Assembly: GCF_036174265.1 (NCBI RefSeq)
Contig: NZ_CP108055.1
Location: forward strand, 5,084,001 to 5,148,000
Length of the DNA: 64,000 nt
Origin: Streptomyces sp. NBC_00285
Lineage (GTDB): Bacteria > Actinomycetota > Actinomycetes > Streptomycetales > Streptomycetaceae
Reading direction: 5' to 3'
The position numbers and the translations under genes are program-made. The notes under the pieces are model-generated. The model searched no databases. It was given only the letters and a program-made list of their open reading frames with translations, and was not told where the DNA came from. Position 1 is the stretch's first letter; every line of letters begins with the position of its first letter. Shown piece by piece: positions 43,005 through 51,950 of this stretch.

Positions 43005-43856
43005 ATGGCGGAGCGGCAGCACAGGCGGGCCGGTGCGGCGCTCGTCACGGCGGTGCTCGCGGCCGGTGCCTGCACGAGCGGCTGTTCGGGCGGTGGCGCC
43101 ACCCTGGGCGGCGCGCCCGCGGCCGACCCGGTCAAGGCCCTGCGCCGGGCCGCCGACACCCTGGTGGACGCGGGCAGTTCGAAGGCCAGCACATCGATGG
43201 AGATGGCCACCGGCGGGACCCGCGTCACCATCCGCGGCGAGGGTGTGTACGACTACCGTGCGCGGCTGGGACGGTTGCGGGTGATGCTGCCGCAGGACCC
43301 GGCCGGCACCAGCGAGCACCGGCCGATCACCGAACTCCTCACCCCGGGCGCCCTGTTCATGAAGAACCGGGGCGCCGGTGTGCCCGCCGACAAGTGGGTG
43401 CGGGTCGACACCGCGACCCTCTCCGACGGCAACCTCGTCACCGGCGGGGCCACCGATCCGCTCACCGCCGCCGAGGTGCTGCGCGGGACGCGGACGGCGA
43501 CGTACGTCGGGGCGACGCAGCTCGCGGGGACCGCGGTGCGGCACTACCGGGGCACCGCGGACCTCGCCGCCGCGGCGAGGGGCGCCTCCGGCGCGAACAG
43601 GGCCGCCCTGGCGGCGGCGTCGCGGGGGTTCGCCACGGCCACGGTGCCCTTCGACGTCTACCTGGACGACGAGGGCCGCATCCGCAAGCTCCGGCACCGG
43701 TTCAGCTTCCTCAACGGGCAGCGCAAGGGCACCGTCGCGGTCGCCTCGACGACGCTGCTGTACGACTTCGGGGCCGCCACAGACGTACGGCTGCCGGCCG
43801 GACGGGACATCTACGCCGGGGAGATCGCCCAGGGCGCCGGGAGTGAGCAGCCGTGA
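43005..43856 (+). CDS. exported lipoprotein, LppX/LprG-like
   Basis: 283 residues: basic N-terminus and hydrophobic segment with a Cys at residue 23 (AAGAC) and at residue 27 (SGCSGGG), either of which could be lipidated. The body has the half-barrel pattern of LppX/LprG lipoproteins: ALRRAADTLVDAGSSKASTS, ITELLTPGALFMKN, VPFDVYLDDEGRIRKLRHR. These proteins carry lipids outside the membrane in actinobacteria. The reading frame is intact; no partner gene adjoins. The ATG at 43005 lacks a strong Shine-Dalgarno. Confidence 0.8.
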   Translation: MAERQHRRAGAALVTAVLAAGACTSGCSGGGATLGGAPAADPVKALRRAADTLVDAGSSKASTSMEMATGGTRVTIRGEGVYDYRARLGRLRVMLPQDPAGTSEHRPITELLTPGALFMKNRGAGVPADKWVRVDTATLSDGNLVTGGATDPLTAAEVLRGTRTATYVGATQLAGTAVRHYRGTADLAAAARGASGANRAALAAASRGFATATVPFDVYLDDEGRIRKLRHRFSFLNGQRKGTVAVASTTLLYDFGAATDVRLPAGRDIYAGEIAQGAGSEQP

Positions 43857-43950
43857 CGGGCGTCAAGGACTAGCCCGTCCGTGCCATGCGCGGTGTGCGG
43901 GCCGCTCCCTACTCTAGGAAGCCGGTGACGGCAGAGAAGAGGTGATGCGC

Positions 43951-44121
43951 GTGGCTCCGGTCGGCGGTACGGCGGTTCAGGACCACGTGGCCCTCGCCGA
44001 GATCGAACTGTGCGGAGAGCTGATCATCGCGGCGTCGGCCGCGCACGACCGGCTGAGCCTGCAGAGCATCGACGAGGTGCTGAAAGTGGCCGAGGAACGC
44101 GCGGACGCCCCCGGCGAATGA
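43951..44121 (+). CDS. small conserved-looking hypothetical protein
   Basis: 56 residues (MAPVGGTAVQDHVALAEIEL ... AHDRLSLQSIDEVLKVAEER), predicted as two helices with a possible Cys at residue 21. AAGAGG is 8 nt before GTG 43951; ATG 43945 and GTG 43942 are in-frame alternatives with poor spacing. No domain recognised. Too short for many callers. It sits in the same orientation after the lipoprotein gene and converges on csoR. Confidence 0.6.
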   Translation: MAPVGGTAVQDHVALAEIELCGELIIAASAAHDRLSLQSIDEVLKVAEERADAPGE

Positions 44122-44157
44122 GCCGGGGGCGCACGTCCCGTCGTGGGCGGATCCTGA

Positions 44158-44496
44158 TCAGGTGCGCAGCAGGCGGCCGATCGCCTTCGTGGCTTCCTCG
44201 ACCTTCGCGTCGATCTCGGTGCCGCCCTTGACGGCCGCGTCCGCGACGCAGTGCCGCAGGTGTTCCTCCAGGAGCTGGAGGGCGAAGGACTGCAGGGCCT
44301 TGGTGGACGCGGAGACCTGCGTGAGTATGTCGATGCAGTAGACGTCCTCGTCGACCATCCGCTGCAGGCCCCTGATCTGGCCCTCGATCCGGCGCAGGCG
44401 CTTGAGGTGTTCGTCCTTCTGCTTGTGGTAGCCGTGTGTGGTGTTTTCGGCCACTGTCTCGGAGGGCGCTGTGGCGCCGGCCTCGGTCGTCGTCAT
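44158..44496 (-). CDS. csoR: CsoR copper-sensing repressor
   Basis: 112 residues, all-helical, DUF156/CsoR family. The Cu(I) ligands are spaced as in S. lividans CsoR: Cys54 (DVYCIDIL), His79 and Cys83 (EEHLRHC), offsets of 25 and 4. Dimer/tetramer helix LKRLRRIEGQIRGLQRMV. It represses copper efflux and chaperone genes by binding GC-rich palindromes, releasing DNA when Cu(I) is bound. A matching operator is in its own promoter (44513-44529). No copper ATPase is next to it; the regulated genes are presumably elsewhere. Confidence 0.93.
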   Translation of the reverse strand: MTTTEAGATAPSETVAENTTHGYHKQKDEHLKRLRRIEGQIRGLQRMVDEDVYCIDILTQVSASTKALQSFALQLLEEHLRHCVADAAVKGGTEIDAKVEEATKAIGRLLRT

Positions 44497-44512
44497 CGCA
44501 TCCTCCAGATCA

Positions 44513-44529
44513 ATACCCCTACCGGGTAT
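44513..44529. promoter_or_regulatory. CsoR operator
   Basis: ATACCC-CTACC-GGGTAT is a palindrome of the ATACCCC/GGGGTAT class bound by CsoR, 16 nt upstream of the csoR ATG. Indicates autoregulation. Confidence 0.75.
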
Positions 44530-44632
44530 ATCGTACCGAACTTTGCTGGGTATAGGGCCCTTGGTACGCCCCCGTACGGATCACTCTGCCTGATGGGCGA
44601 CACTGGGGGACGGCCCATTAGCCGTGGCCGGA

Positions 44633-44649
44633 TGATGCACTTAGCATCA
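44633..44649. promoter_or_regulatory. palindrome upstream of DUF47-pit
   Basis: TGATGC-ACTTA-GCATCA, 35 nt before the DUF47 GTG, in the expected promoter region. Binder unknown. Confidence 0.35.
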
Positions 44650-44684
44650 GCCTGACCGAAACCGATGCACCCCGAGGACCCCTT

Positions 44685-45305
44685 GTGCGCTTTCGTCTGA
44701 CCCCCAGGGAGACGAGTTTCTACGACATGTTCGCCGCCTCCGCGGACAACATCGTCACGGGCTCGAAGCTCCTCATGGAACTGCTCGGGGCGGACACCGC
44801 CGGCCGGGCCGAGATCGCAGAGCGTATGCGGGCCGCGGAACACGCCGGTGACGATGCCACGCACGCGATCTTCCACCAGCTGAACTCCTCGTTCATCACG
44901 CCGTTCGACCGCGAGGACATCTACAACCTGGCGTCCTCCCTCGACGACATCATGGACTTCATGGAGGAGGCCGTCGACCTGGTCGTCCTCTACAACGTCG
45001 AGGAACTCCCCAAGGGCGTCGAGCAGCAGATCGAGGTGCTGGCGCGGGCGGCCGAGCTGACCGCCGAGGCCATGCCGAACCTGCGGACCATGGACAACCT
45101 CACCGAGTACTGGATCGAGGTCAACCGGCTGGAGAACCAGGCGGACCAGATCCACCGCAAGCTGCTCGCCATGCTCTTCAACGGCAAGTACGAGGCCATC
45201 GAGGTGCTCAAGCTCAAGCAGATCGTGGACGTCCTGGAAGAGGCCGCGGACGCGTTCGAGCACGTGGCGAACACGGTGGAGACCATCGCAGTCAAGGAGT
45301 CCTGA
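44685..45305 (+). CDS. DUF47 family (PhoU-like) protein
   Basis: 206 residues, helical and acidic, related to PhoU: SFYDMFAASADNIVTGSKLL, AEHAGDDATHAIFHQLNSSF, EDIYNLASSLDDIMDFMEEA and NRLENQADQIHRKLLAMLF with the acidic/His metal-binding motifs of the fold. It is encoded 8 nt before the pit gene, a conserved arrangement; the protein is believed to control or gate the Pit phosphate transporter. GTG start at 44685; GAGG at 44674 is a reasonable Shine-Dalgarno. Confidence 0.93.
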   Translation: MRFRLTPRETSFYDMFAASADNIVTGSKLLMELLGADTAGRAEIAERMRAAEHAGDDATHAIFHQLNSSFITPFDREDIYNLASSLDDIMDFMEEAVDLVVLYNVEELPKGVEQQIEVLARAAELTAEAMPNLRTMDNLTEYWIEVNRLENQADQIHRKLLAMLFNGKYEAIEVLKLKQIVDVLEEAADAFEHVANTVETIAVKES

Positions 45306-45313
45306 GCCCTTCC

Positions 45314-46312
45314 ATGGACACCTTCGCTCTGGTCGTGACCGTTCTGGTCGCGCTCTTCTTCACGTACACCAACGGCTTCCACGACTCCGCGAACGCGATC
45401 GCGACCTCGGTGTCGACGCGGGCGCTCACACCACGGGCCGCGCTCGCGATGGCGGCGGTCATGAACCTGGCAGGAGCCTTCTTCGGCTCCGGGGTCGCGA
45501 AGACGGTCAGTGAGGGCCTGATCGAGACACCGCAGGGCTCGAAGGGGATGGGGATCCTGTTCGCGGCGCTGGTCGGCGCGATCGTGTGGAACCTCGTCAC
45601 CTGGTACTTCGGGCTGCCCTCCTCGTCCTCGCACGCACTGTTCGGCGGCATGGTGGGAGCCGCGCTCGCGGGCGGCACCGGCGTGATCTGGCACGGCGTG
45701 GTCGACAAGGTCGTCATCCCGATGTTCATCTCGCCGGTCGTCGGCCTGATCGCCGGCTACCTGGTGATGACCGCGATCATGTGGATCTTCCGGCGGGCCA
45801 ATCCGCACAAGGCCAAGCGGGGCTTCCGGATCGCGCAGACCGTGTCCGCGGCCGGCATGGCCCTCGGCCACGGTCTCCAGGACGCCCAGAAGACCATGGG
45901 TGTCGTGGTGATGGCCCTGGTGATCTCCGGGCACCAGACGTACGGCGACCCGATCCCGGTGTGGGTGAAGATCATCTGCGCGGTGATGCTGTCGCTGGGC
46001 ACGTACGCGGGCGGCTGGCGCATCATGCGCACGCTGGGCCGGAAGATCATCGAGCTCGATCCCCCACAGGGCTTCGCCGCGGAGACGACGGGCGCGGCGA
46101 TCATGTTCACCACCGCGTACCTGTTCAAGGCGCCGGTCTCGACGACGCACGTCATCACCTCGGCGATCATGGGCGTCGGCGCCACCAAGCGCGTGAACGC
46201 GGTCCGCTGGGGCGTCGCCAAGAACATCATCCTCGGCTGGTTCATCACGATGCCGGCAGCGGCGATCGTGGCCGCCTCCTCCTACGGGATCGTGCACCTG
46301 CTGTTCCTCTAG
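45314..46312 (+). CDS. pit: low-affinity inorganic phosphate transporter Pit
   Basis: 332 residues, about ten TM helices, with the two PiT signature repeats: GFHDSANAIATSVSTRAL near the N-terminus and GVGATKRVNAVRWG near the C-terminus. It imports metal-phosphate complexes driven by protons. Partnered with the DUF47 gene 8 nt upstream. Together with the pst system downstream the locus covers both low- and high-affinity phosphate uptake. Confidence 0.95.
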   Translation: MDTFALVVTVLVALFFTYTNGFHDSANAIATSVSTRALTPRAALAMAAVMNLAGAFFGSGVAKTVSEGLIETPQGSKGMGILFAALVGAIVWNLVTWYFGLPSSSSHALFGGMVGAALAGGTGVIWHGVVDKVVIPMFISPVVGLIAGYLVMTAIMWIFRRANPHKAKRGFRIAQTVSAAGMALGHGLQDAQKTMGVVVMALVISGHQTYGDPIPVWVKIICAVMLSLGTYAGGWRIMRTLGRKIIELDPPQGFAAETTGAAIMFTTAYLFKAPVSTTHVITSAIMGVGATKRVNAVRWGVAKNIILGWFITMPAAAIVAASSYGIVHLLFL

Positions 46313-46359
46313 GTACTACGGTCCTGGAACGCGCCGGACTTCGCTGGGGGGGGGGAACG

Positions 46360-47064
46360 ATGAGCGCACGGATACTGGTCGCCGAGGACGACGAGAAGCA
46401 GTCCCGACTCATCCGGATCTATCTGGAGAGGGAGGGCAACGCGGTGCAGGTCGTGGCCGACGGCCGCGCCGCACTCGACCGGGCCCGCTCGGTACGGCCG
46501 GACCTCGTCGTCCTCGACGTCATGCTGCCGCTGGTGGACGGGCTCGACGTGTGCCGCATCCTGCGCACCGAGTCGGACGTCCCGATCCTGCTGCTCACCG
46601 CCCGCACCACCGAGGAGGACATGCTCCTCGGGCTCGACCTGGGCGCCGACGACTACCTCACCAAGCCCTACAGTCCCCGCGAACTGACCGCCCGGGTGCG
46701 GGCACTGCTGCGCCGGTCGAAGAAGTCGGGCGGCACACCGGAGCCCACCGTGCTGCGGGTCGGCGTGATGGAAGTGGACACGGCCCGCTTCGAGGTACGG
46801 GTGGCGGGACAGCCGGTGGCGCTGACCGCGAAGGAGTTCGCCGTCCTGGAGGCCCTGGCCCGTGAGCCCGGGCGCGTCTTCACCCGCAGACAGATCATCG
46901 AGCAGGTCTTCGGCTTCGACAGGGACGTCCTGGAACGGACCGTCGACGCCCATGTGATGAACCTGCGCCGCAAGCTGGCGGGCCCGGGCCGGCCCCACCT
47001 GCTGGAGACGGTGTACGGCCGGGGCTACCGCGTCACGGACACCCCGGACTCAGCACCCTCCTGA
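46360..47064 (+). CDS. OmpR-family response regulator, tail-to-tail with its kinase
   Basis: 234 residues: receiver domain with VAEDDE, Asp53 (LVVLDVMLP), TART and TKPYSP, and a winged-helix domain (ALTAKEFAVLEALAREPGRV, RTVDAHVMNLRRKL). A run of ten G (46345-46354) lies where the Shine-Dalgarno should be, 5 nt before the ATG; its length could vary by slippage. The gene starts 47 nt after pit on the same strand, so it may be read through from DUF47-pit, and its 3' end overlaps the convergent kinase gene by 15 nt. Likely target: the exporter operon at 52529-48786. Confidence 0.9.
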   Translation: MSARILVAEDDEKQSRLIRIYLEREGNAVQVVADGRAALDRARSVRPDLVVLDVMLPLVDGLDVCRILRTESDVPILLLTARTTEEDMLLGLDLGADDYLTKPYSPRELTARVRALLRRSKKSGGTPEPTVLRVGVMEVDTARFEVRVAGQPVALTAKEFAVLEALAREPGRVFTRRQIIEQVFGFDRDVLERTVDAHVMNLRRKLAGPGRPHLLETVYGRGYRVTDTPDSAPS

Positions 47065-48693
47065 ACTCCCGCCGCCCCGCGGCGCCCTGGGCAGCACGAT
47101 GGTGAACGTCGTGCCGGCACCGACCGCACTGCGCGCCTCGATCGTCCCCCGGTGATCGGTGACGATCTGGCGGGCGATGGACAGTCCCAGACCGCTGCCG
47201 CCGGTCGTCCGGCCCCGTGCGGCGTCCGCCCGCCAGAAGCGGTCGAAGAGGTGCGGCAGATCCTCGGCCGCTATCCCCGTGCCGGTGTCCCGTACCTCCA
47301 CGACGGCCATGTCGCCCCGGGAGGCCGCGGCCAGAGTGACGGTGCCGCCGGCCGCGGTGGCCCGCAGCGCGTTGCCGACGAGGTTGCCGACGACCTGGCG
47401 CAGCCGGTCCGGGTCCGCGACCACGGTCACCGGCCCCGGTGCCGCCAGTTCGAGGGCGACGCCCGCCGTCTCGGCCCCGGCGCGATGGGCCCTGAGGCCG
47501 GCCTCCAGGAGCTCACGCAGGTCGACCTCGGTCAGGTGGTAGGTGAGCGCTCCGGCCTCCGCCAGGGCGAGATCCTGCAGGTCGTCCACGATCCGCTGCT
47601 GCAGCAGCGCCTCCTCGTGCAGGGAGGCAAGCAGTTCGGGGGTCGGCTCGACGACCCCGTCCCGCAGTGCCTCCAGATAGCCGCGCAGATTGGCCAGCGG
47701 GGTGCGCAGCTCGTGCGCGATGTCGCCGGTGAGCCGACGCTGGCGCCTCTCGCCGGCCTGCAGGGAGTCGGCCATGTGGTTGAAGGCGCCGCCGAGCTGC
47801 GCGATCTCGTCCCGCCCGGACACGGGGACCCGGCGCCCCAGGTCGCCCTCGCCCAGGTCCCGCGCCGCGAGGGTCATGGCACGGACGGGGCGCAGCACGG
47901 CCCGGTTCAGGAGGAGGGCGCCGAGGATGACCGAGAGCGCGACGGAGGCGGCGACGGCTGCGGTGGGTGTGACGGCCAGGGTCGGCGCGGACTCGTCCCG
48001 GACGCCCAACCGGATCTCCAGGCGGGGCGGGGCGGCGGCTGCGACCCGCTCGTTGAAGACCCGTTGCAGACAGGCACCGAAGTGCTGCTCGGACGCGCAC
48101 CGGCGGACCGCGTCGTAGTCCTGTCCCGTGCTCGGGTCGACGCCCTGCTCGGGCCGCGGGCACTGCGGGACCCGGCGGTCGGCGCTGATCAGGGGCACGC
48201 CGACGGCGTCCGGGCGGGCCGTCACCTGGGCGTCGGCCCGGGTCAGACAGGCCGCGAGGGCCACCGCGGCACGGTAGTCGGCGATGGCCCTGACCGTCCG
48301 TTTCATCGACATCAGCCGTGCCTTGTCCGCCGGGAACCTCAGTACGGGGCGGGCGTCGACCAGGACGGCGGGCTGGCTGCTCGGTGCGCGGGGGGTACGG
48401 CCGGCGAGGGCGTCGGAGTCGGCGAGCAGCAGGTCGGTCTCCGTGGCGACCCGGACGCGCTGTCCGGTGTCCTTCGCGAGCTCGGCCACGGTCGGGGAGA
48501 GCCCGTCCCAGGTGCCGTGGGTGAATCCGTACGCACGCAGTTCACCGGTGATCCTGGACATCTCCTGCCGGCCCGCCGTGACCGTCTCCTCGATCTGGCG
48601 GTTCGCCTGACGCAGGGTCAGCCAGGCGGTGGCAGCGGTGGCGGTCAGCGCGACCAGCATGAGCAGGCCGAGAATCCGGAGCCGGAAGCTCAT
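47050..48693 (-). CDS. sensor histidine kinase, convergent with its regulator
   Basis: 547 residues: TM1 (about 5-25), an extracellular sensor domain of about 215 residues with six Cys (AACLTRADAQ, PQCPRPEQG, RRCASEQHFGACL), TM2 (about 243-265), HAMP, HisKA (phospho-His in DIAHELRTPLANLRG) and HATPase ([29 protein letters not shown]). The Cys-rich ectodomain suggests disulfides or redox/metal sensing. Normally kinase and regulator genes are head-to-tail; here they converge and overlap. It lies immediately downstream of the second exporter operon on the same strand, behind a terminator. Confidence 0.92.
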   Translation of the reverse strand: MSFRLRILGLLMLVALTATAATAWLTLRQANRQIEETVTAGRQEMSRITGELRAYGFTHGTWDGLSPTVAELAKDTGQRVRVATETDLLLADSDALAGRTPRAPSSQPAVLVDARPVLRFPADKARLMSMKRTVRAIADYRAAVALAACLTRADAQVTARPDAVGVPLISADRRVPQCPRPEQGVDPSTGQDYDAVRRCASEQHFGACLQRVFNERVAAAAPPRLEIRLGVRDESAPTLAVTPTAAVAASVALSVILGALLLNRAVLRPVRAMTLAARDLGEGDLGRRVPVSGRDEIAQLGGAFNHMADSLQAGERRQRRLTGDIAHELRTPLANLRGYLEALRDGVVEPTPELLASLHEEALLQQRIVDDLQDLALAEAGALTYHLTEVDLRELLEAGLRAHRAGAETAGVALELAAPGPVTVVADPDRLRQVVGNLVGNALRATAAGGTVTLAAASRGDMAVVEVRDTGTGIAAEDLPHLFDRFWRADAARGRTTGGSGLGLSIARQIVTDHRGTIEARSAVGAGTTFTIVLPRAPRGGGSSGGC

Positions 48694-48751
48694 CTTTTCC
48701 TCGCAGTCGGGCCGTTCATGGCGGCGTCCCTGTCGATGCAGAGAATGTCAG

Positions 48752-48782
48752 GGGGCGGTCCGGCACCGCGCGGGACCGCCCC
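48752..48782 (-). terminator. hairpin terminator of the second exporter operon
   Basis: GGGGCGGTCC (48752-48761) and GGACCGCCCC (48773-48782) pair around an 11-nt loop directly after the FtsX-like permease stop on the minus strand, ahead of the kinase gene. Confidence 0.75.
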
Positions 48783-48785
48783 TTC

Positions 48786-50015
48786 TCACGTCCCGGACAG
48801 TGCCACCGTCGGCGACAGCCGGCTGGCCCGGACCGCCGGATACAGTCCGGCGAGCACCCCGATGACCAGCGTCGAGGCGAGACCGGCCACACCGGCCCAC
48901 GCCGGCACCACCGTCGGCCAGCCCCGGCTGACGGCGTATCCCGAGGTGATCAGCGTGCCCAGCAAGGTTCCGCCGAGACCGCCGACGAGCGACAGCAGCA
49001 GCGACTCCGTCACGAACTGGGTCCGGATCTGGCCGCCGGTCGCCCCGAGCGCCCGCCGCAGGCCGATCTCCGGACGGCGTTCCAGCACCGAGATCACCAT
49101 GGTGTTGCCCACCCCGACGCCGCCGACGAGCAGGGCGACACCGCCGAGGCCTAGCAGCAGCCCGGTCAGCGTCGACTCGGTGGCCTCGCGGGCGGCGAGC
49201 GCGTCCGAGGGCCTCGACACCCGTACCTCGCCCGGCCTTTCGGGGTAGGCCGTGGCCGCCAGCACCGCGCGCACCTCTGCGACCTGACGGTCCGCGGCGC
49301 GGACGTAGACGGTGGACGGATGGCCGTCGAAGCCCAGGTACGTGCGGGCGGCCGGCCATCCGACCAGGGCGGCACCGTCGAGTTCCGGGGCCAGCGGCAC
49401 CGGGTCGAGGACGCCGATCAGCGAGAACCACCGCCCGCCGATCCACAGCCGGACGCCGGGGGTGTACACGTCGAGCCGCCGGGCGGCCGTGGCGCCGAGG
49501 ACGACCGCCGGGTAGTCCTCGGTGGCCGAGTCCAGCCAGCGGCCCCCGCGGACCTCACCGCCGACGGCGGGCAGCAGTCCGGTGCCGGCCGCGAGGACCT
49601 CCAGCGAACCCGTGTGGCCGACCGCGATGCGTTCGTTGCGGTAGACCCCGGCGTCGACCGCACCGGTCGCCGCGACCTCCTCGACCGGCGGGACACGCCG
49701 GATCATCGACACGGCCTCCACCGGCAGCTCCGCGTCCTCACCGGTCAGGGACTCACCGGGGGCCACCCGCAGCAGATTGGTGCCGAGGACGTCCAGCCGC
49801 TGGTCCACCTCGGCCTGCCCGGAGCCTGAGATGCCGACCACCGCGATCATCGCGGCGACGCCGATCGCGATGCCGAGGGCGGAGAGGAAGACACGCAGGG
49901 GCCGGGTCCGCAGGCCGGTGCTGCCGAGCCGGACGACGTCGGCGGGCCGCAGCCGCGATGCGCGCAGTCCTGGGCGGGGGCGGCCGCCGGGAGTGTCGGG
50001 CATACGGTCGCTCAC
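48786..50015 (-). CDS. MacB/FtsX-type ABC transporter permease (exporter 2)
   Basis: 409 residues: TM1 (about 38-61, [19 protein letters not shown]), an extracytoplasmic domain (about 65-285), three C-terminal TM helices ([54 protein letters not shown]) and the ending [10 protein letters not shown]. Same fold and same operon position as the permease at 14769. GTG start overlaps the ATPase stop by GTGA. Confidence 0.92.
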   Translation of the reverse strand: MSDRMPDTPGGRPRPGLRASRLRPADVVRLGSTGLRTRPLRVFLSALGIAIGVAAMIAVVGISGSGQAEVDQRLDVLGTNLLRVAPGESLTGEDAELPVEAVSMIRRVPPVEEVAATGAVDAGVYRNERIAVGHTGSLEVLAAGTGLLPAVGGEVRGGRWLDSATEDYPAVVLGATAARRLDVYTPGVRLWIGGRWFSLIGVLDPVPLAPELDGAALVGWPAARTYLGFDGHPSTVYVRAADRQVAEVRAVLAATAYPERPGEVRVSRPSDALAAREATESTLTGLLLGLGGVALLVGGVGVGNTMVISVLERRPEIGLRRALGATGGQIRTQFVTESLLLSLVGGLGGTLLGTLITSGYAVSRGWPTVVPAWAGVAGLASTLVIGVLAGLYPAVRASRLSPTVALSGT

Positions 50016-50722
50016 CGGGCCGCTCCGATCGTCGTGTTCTGTGCGGTGTCCGCGATCAGCCGGCCGTCACGCATCTCCAGTCGGCGGGGCAGCCCGGCGG
50101 CGATCTCACGGTCGTGCGTGATGATCACGACGGTGGTGCCGGCGGCGTGCAGGTCCCGCAGCAGGCGCAGTACGGCCGCCCCGGAGGCGGAGTCGAGATT
50201 GCCGGTCGGCTCGTCCGCCAGCAGTACCGACGGCTCGCCGACCACGGCACGGGCGACCGCGACCCGCTGCCGTTCCCCGCCGGAGAGCTGGTGCGGCAGA
50301 TGCCGGATCCGGTGGCTCAGACCCACCCGGGCCAGCGCGGCGGCGGCCAGTGTGCGCCGACGGCGGAGGGGGACGCCCGCGTAGAGCAGGCCGTCGGCGA
50401 CCGAGTCCAGTACCGGGACGCCGACCGCCAGATGGAACTGCTGGAAGACGAAGCCGATCCGGGTGGCCCGTAGCGCCGAGACCTCCCGGTCGGACAGGCG
50501 TGCCACGTCGTGTCCGTCGATCAGGACGCGCCCCGCCGACGGCCGGTCGAGGCTGCCCATGAGGTGGAGCATGCTGGACTTGCCCGAGCCCGACGGGCCC
50601 ACCACACCGACCAGTTCTCCGCGCCCGATGCGCAGGCTCACGTCACACAGTGCCGTCACCCCGCCCGGATAGGTCATGGAGACCGCGTCGAACTCCACGA
50701 CGGTCGCAGATGTGCCGCTCAC
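50012..50722 (-). CDS. MacB/LolD-type ABC transporter ATP-binding protein (exporter 2)
   Basis: 236 residues: Walker [10 protein letters not shown] (the last residue Ser rather than Thr), Q-loop [11 protein letters not shown], signature [16 protein letters not shown], Walker [13 protein letters not shown] and H-loop IITHDRE. GTG start at 50722 chosen because it overlaps the adaptor stop (GTGA) and leaves the domain complete; longer upstream in-frame extension lies inside the adaptor gene. Paralog of the ATPase at 16046. Confidence 0.94.
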   Translation of the reverse strand: MSGTSATVVEFDAVSMTYPGGVTALCDVSLRIGRGELVGVVGPSGSGKSSMLHLMGSLDRPSAGRVLIDGHDVARLSDREVSALRATRIGFVFQQFHLAVGVPVLDSVADGLLYAGVPLRRRRTLAAAALARVGLSHRIRHLPHQLSGGERQRVAVARAVVGEPSVLLADEPTGNLDSASGAAVLRLLRDLHAAGTTVVIITHDREIAAGLPRRLEMRDGRLIADTAQNTTIGAAR

Positions 50723-51948
50723 TGCGGGATCCTCACCTTGAGGCCCTCGCGGACCGCGGAACCGCTCACCTGCACCCTGCCGTCCGCGAACAGCCCGGTC
50801 CGCACGGTGACGAAGGCTCCGTCCGCGGTCTCCAGGCCGTGCCCGCCCTCCGCGAGGGCGACCAGCGCGGCCACCGGAACCGTCAGCACCCGCCTGGCCT
50901 CCCGCCCCACGTACTCGACGGTGACGGGTCCGCTCTCCAAGCGGCCCAGGGCCTTCTGGTCCTTCATCGTGACGGTCACCGGCACGCTCGCCGCCCCCTC
51001 GCCGGAGTCCCCTTCGGGCGCGGTCGCCTCCTTGCCCACGGAGGCCACCTCGCCCCCCACCGACGTACCGTCCGGCAGCCGAACCGTGACGGCCGTGCCC
51101 CGTACGGCCCAACTCGCGTCCGACATCGAGGCGTTGACGACAACCTTCCGCGTCGAGCCGGTGTACGACAGGGTGTTCTCGCCGACCGCCCCGCCGAGCC
51201 GGACGCCCGGGTGGCCGATGCGGACCCGGCCGGCGGAGTAGACGACGTCCCCGATGCCGACCGTGCCGGTCCGCGGCTCGCCGAGCGCCTTCTGCCAGCG
51301 CTTGACCGCCGCCGCCGTGGCGTCGGTGAAGGTCTCGTCCACGGTGAACCCGGAGTAGCCGAGCGCGGACAGATTGGTCTCGAACTGCAGGACATCCATG
51401 CCGGTGAGCGCCGGGGCCGCGGTGGCCGGGGCCGACGGACCTTCGCTCGGGGCGGCCTTCCCGCCCTCGGTGCCGCCACCCGTCCCCTGCTCCGTCCCCG
51501 TCTCCTGCTCCGTCCCCGTCTCCTGCGGGGCGCCGGATCCCGGTCCCAGGTCCCGGTACATGGGCAGGCTCCCGTACAGCAGGAGCACCGGCCGGTCGTC
51601 CACGCGCAGCAGCACGTCACCGCGCTCGGCCGACGCCCCCGTCCCGGGCAGCCAGGTCACCGTGCCGGTCGCCTTGACCGGCAGCGGTATCTCCGTGCCG
51701 TATCCCAACTCGCCGTCCACGGAGGTTCGTTCGGTCAGGGTGAGCCGGGTGACCGGGACGAGCGACCCGGTCCTGGCCGGTGCGCCGGGCTCCTCGTCGT
51801 CGCCCCCGAGCCCCAGCGCGGCGACCACGGAGACCGCGGCCACCAGCACCAGGGCCGAGACGAGCAGGACCGTACGCCGACGCCGTACGCCCGGTGCCGG
51901 CGCGGCAGCCGTCCCGGCGGTGTCGATCTGCGGCACCGTCTCCGTCAT
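50719..51948 (-). CDS. HlyD-like adaptor with peptidoglycan-binding domain (exporter 2)
   Basis: 409 residues: TM about 26-48 ([20 protein letters not shown]), beta-rich half, [10 protein letters not shown] (about 129), a Gly/Glu/Thr linker built from repeated QETGTE units (about 140-175), a peptidoglycan-binding-1-like segment (about 185-230, [20 protein letters not shown]), and barrel modules to IPQ. Compared with the paralog at 16807 it lacks the long coiled coil and instead has the linker. ATG at 51948 begins 2 nt after the lipoprotein stop. Confidence 0.9.
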   Translation of the reverse strand: MTETVPQIDTAGTAAAPAPGVRRRRTVLLVSALVLVAAVSVVAALGLGGDDEEPGAPARTGSLVPVTRLTLTERTSVDGELGYGTEIPLPVKATGTVTWLPGTGASAERGDVLLRVDDRPVLLLYGSLPMYRDLGPGSGAPQETGTEQETGTEQGTGGGTEGGKAAPSEGPSAPATAAPALTGMDVLQFETNLSALGYSGFTVDETFTDATAAAVKRWQKALGEPRTGTVGIGDVVYSAGRVRIGHPGVRLGGAVGENTLSYTGSTRKVVVNASMSDASWAVRGTAVTVRLPDGTSVGGEVASVGKEATAPEGDSGEGAASVPVTVTMKDQKALGRLESGPVTVEYVGREARRVLTVPVAALVALAEGGHGLETADGAFVTVRTGLFADGRVQVSGSAVREGLKVRIPQ

Positions 51949-51950
51949 GA

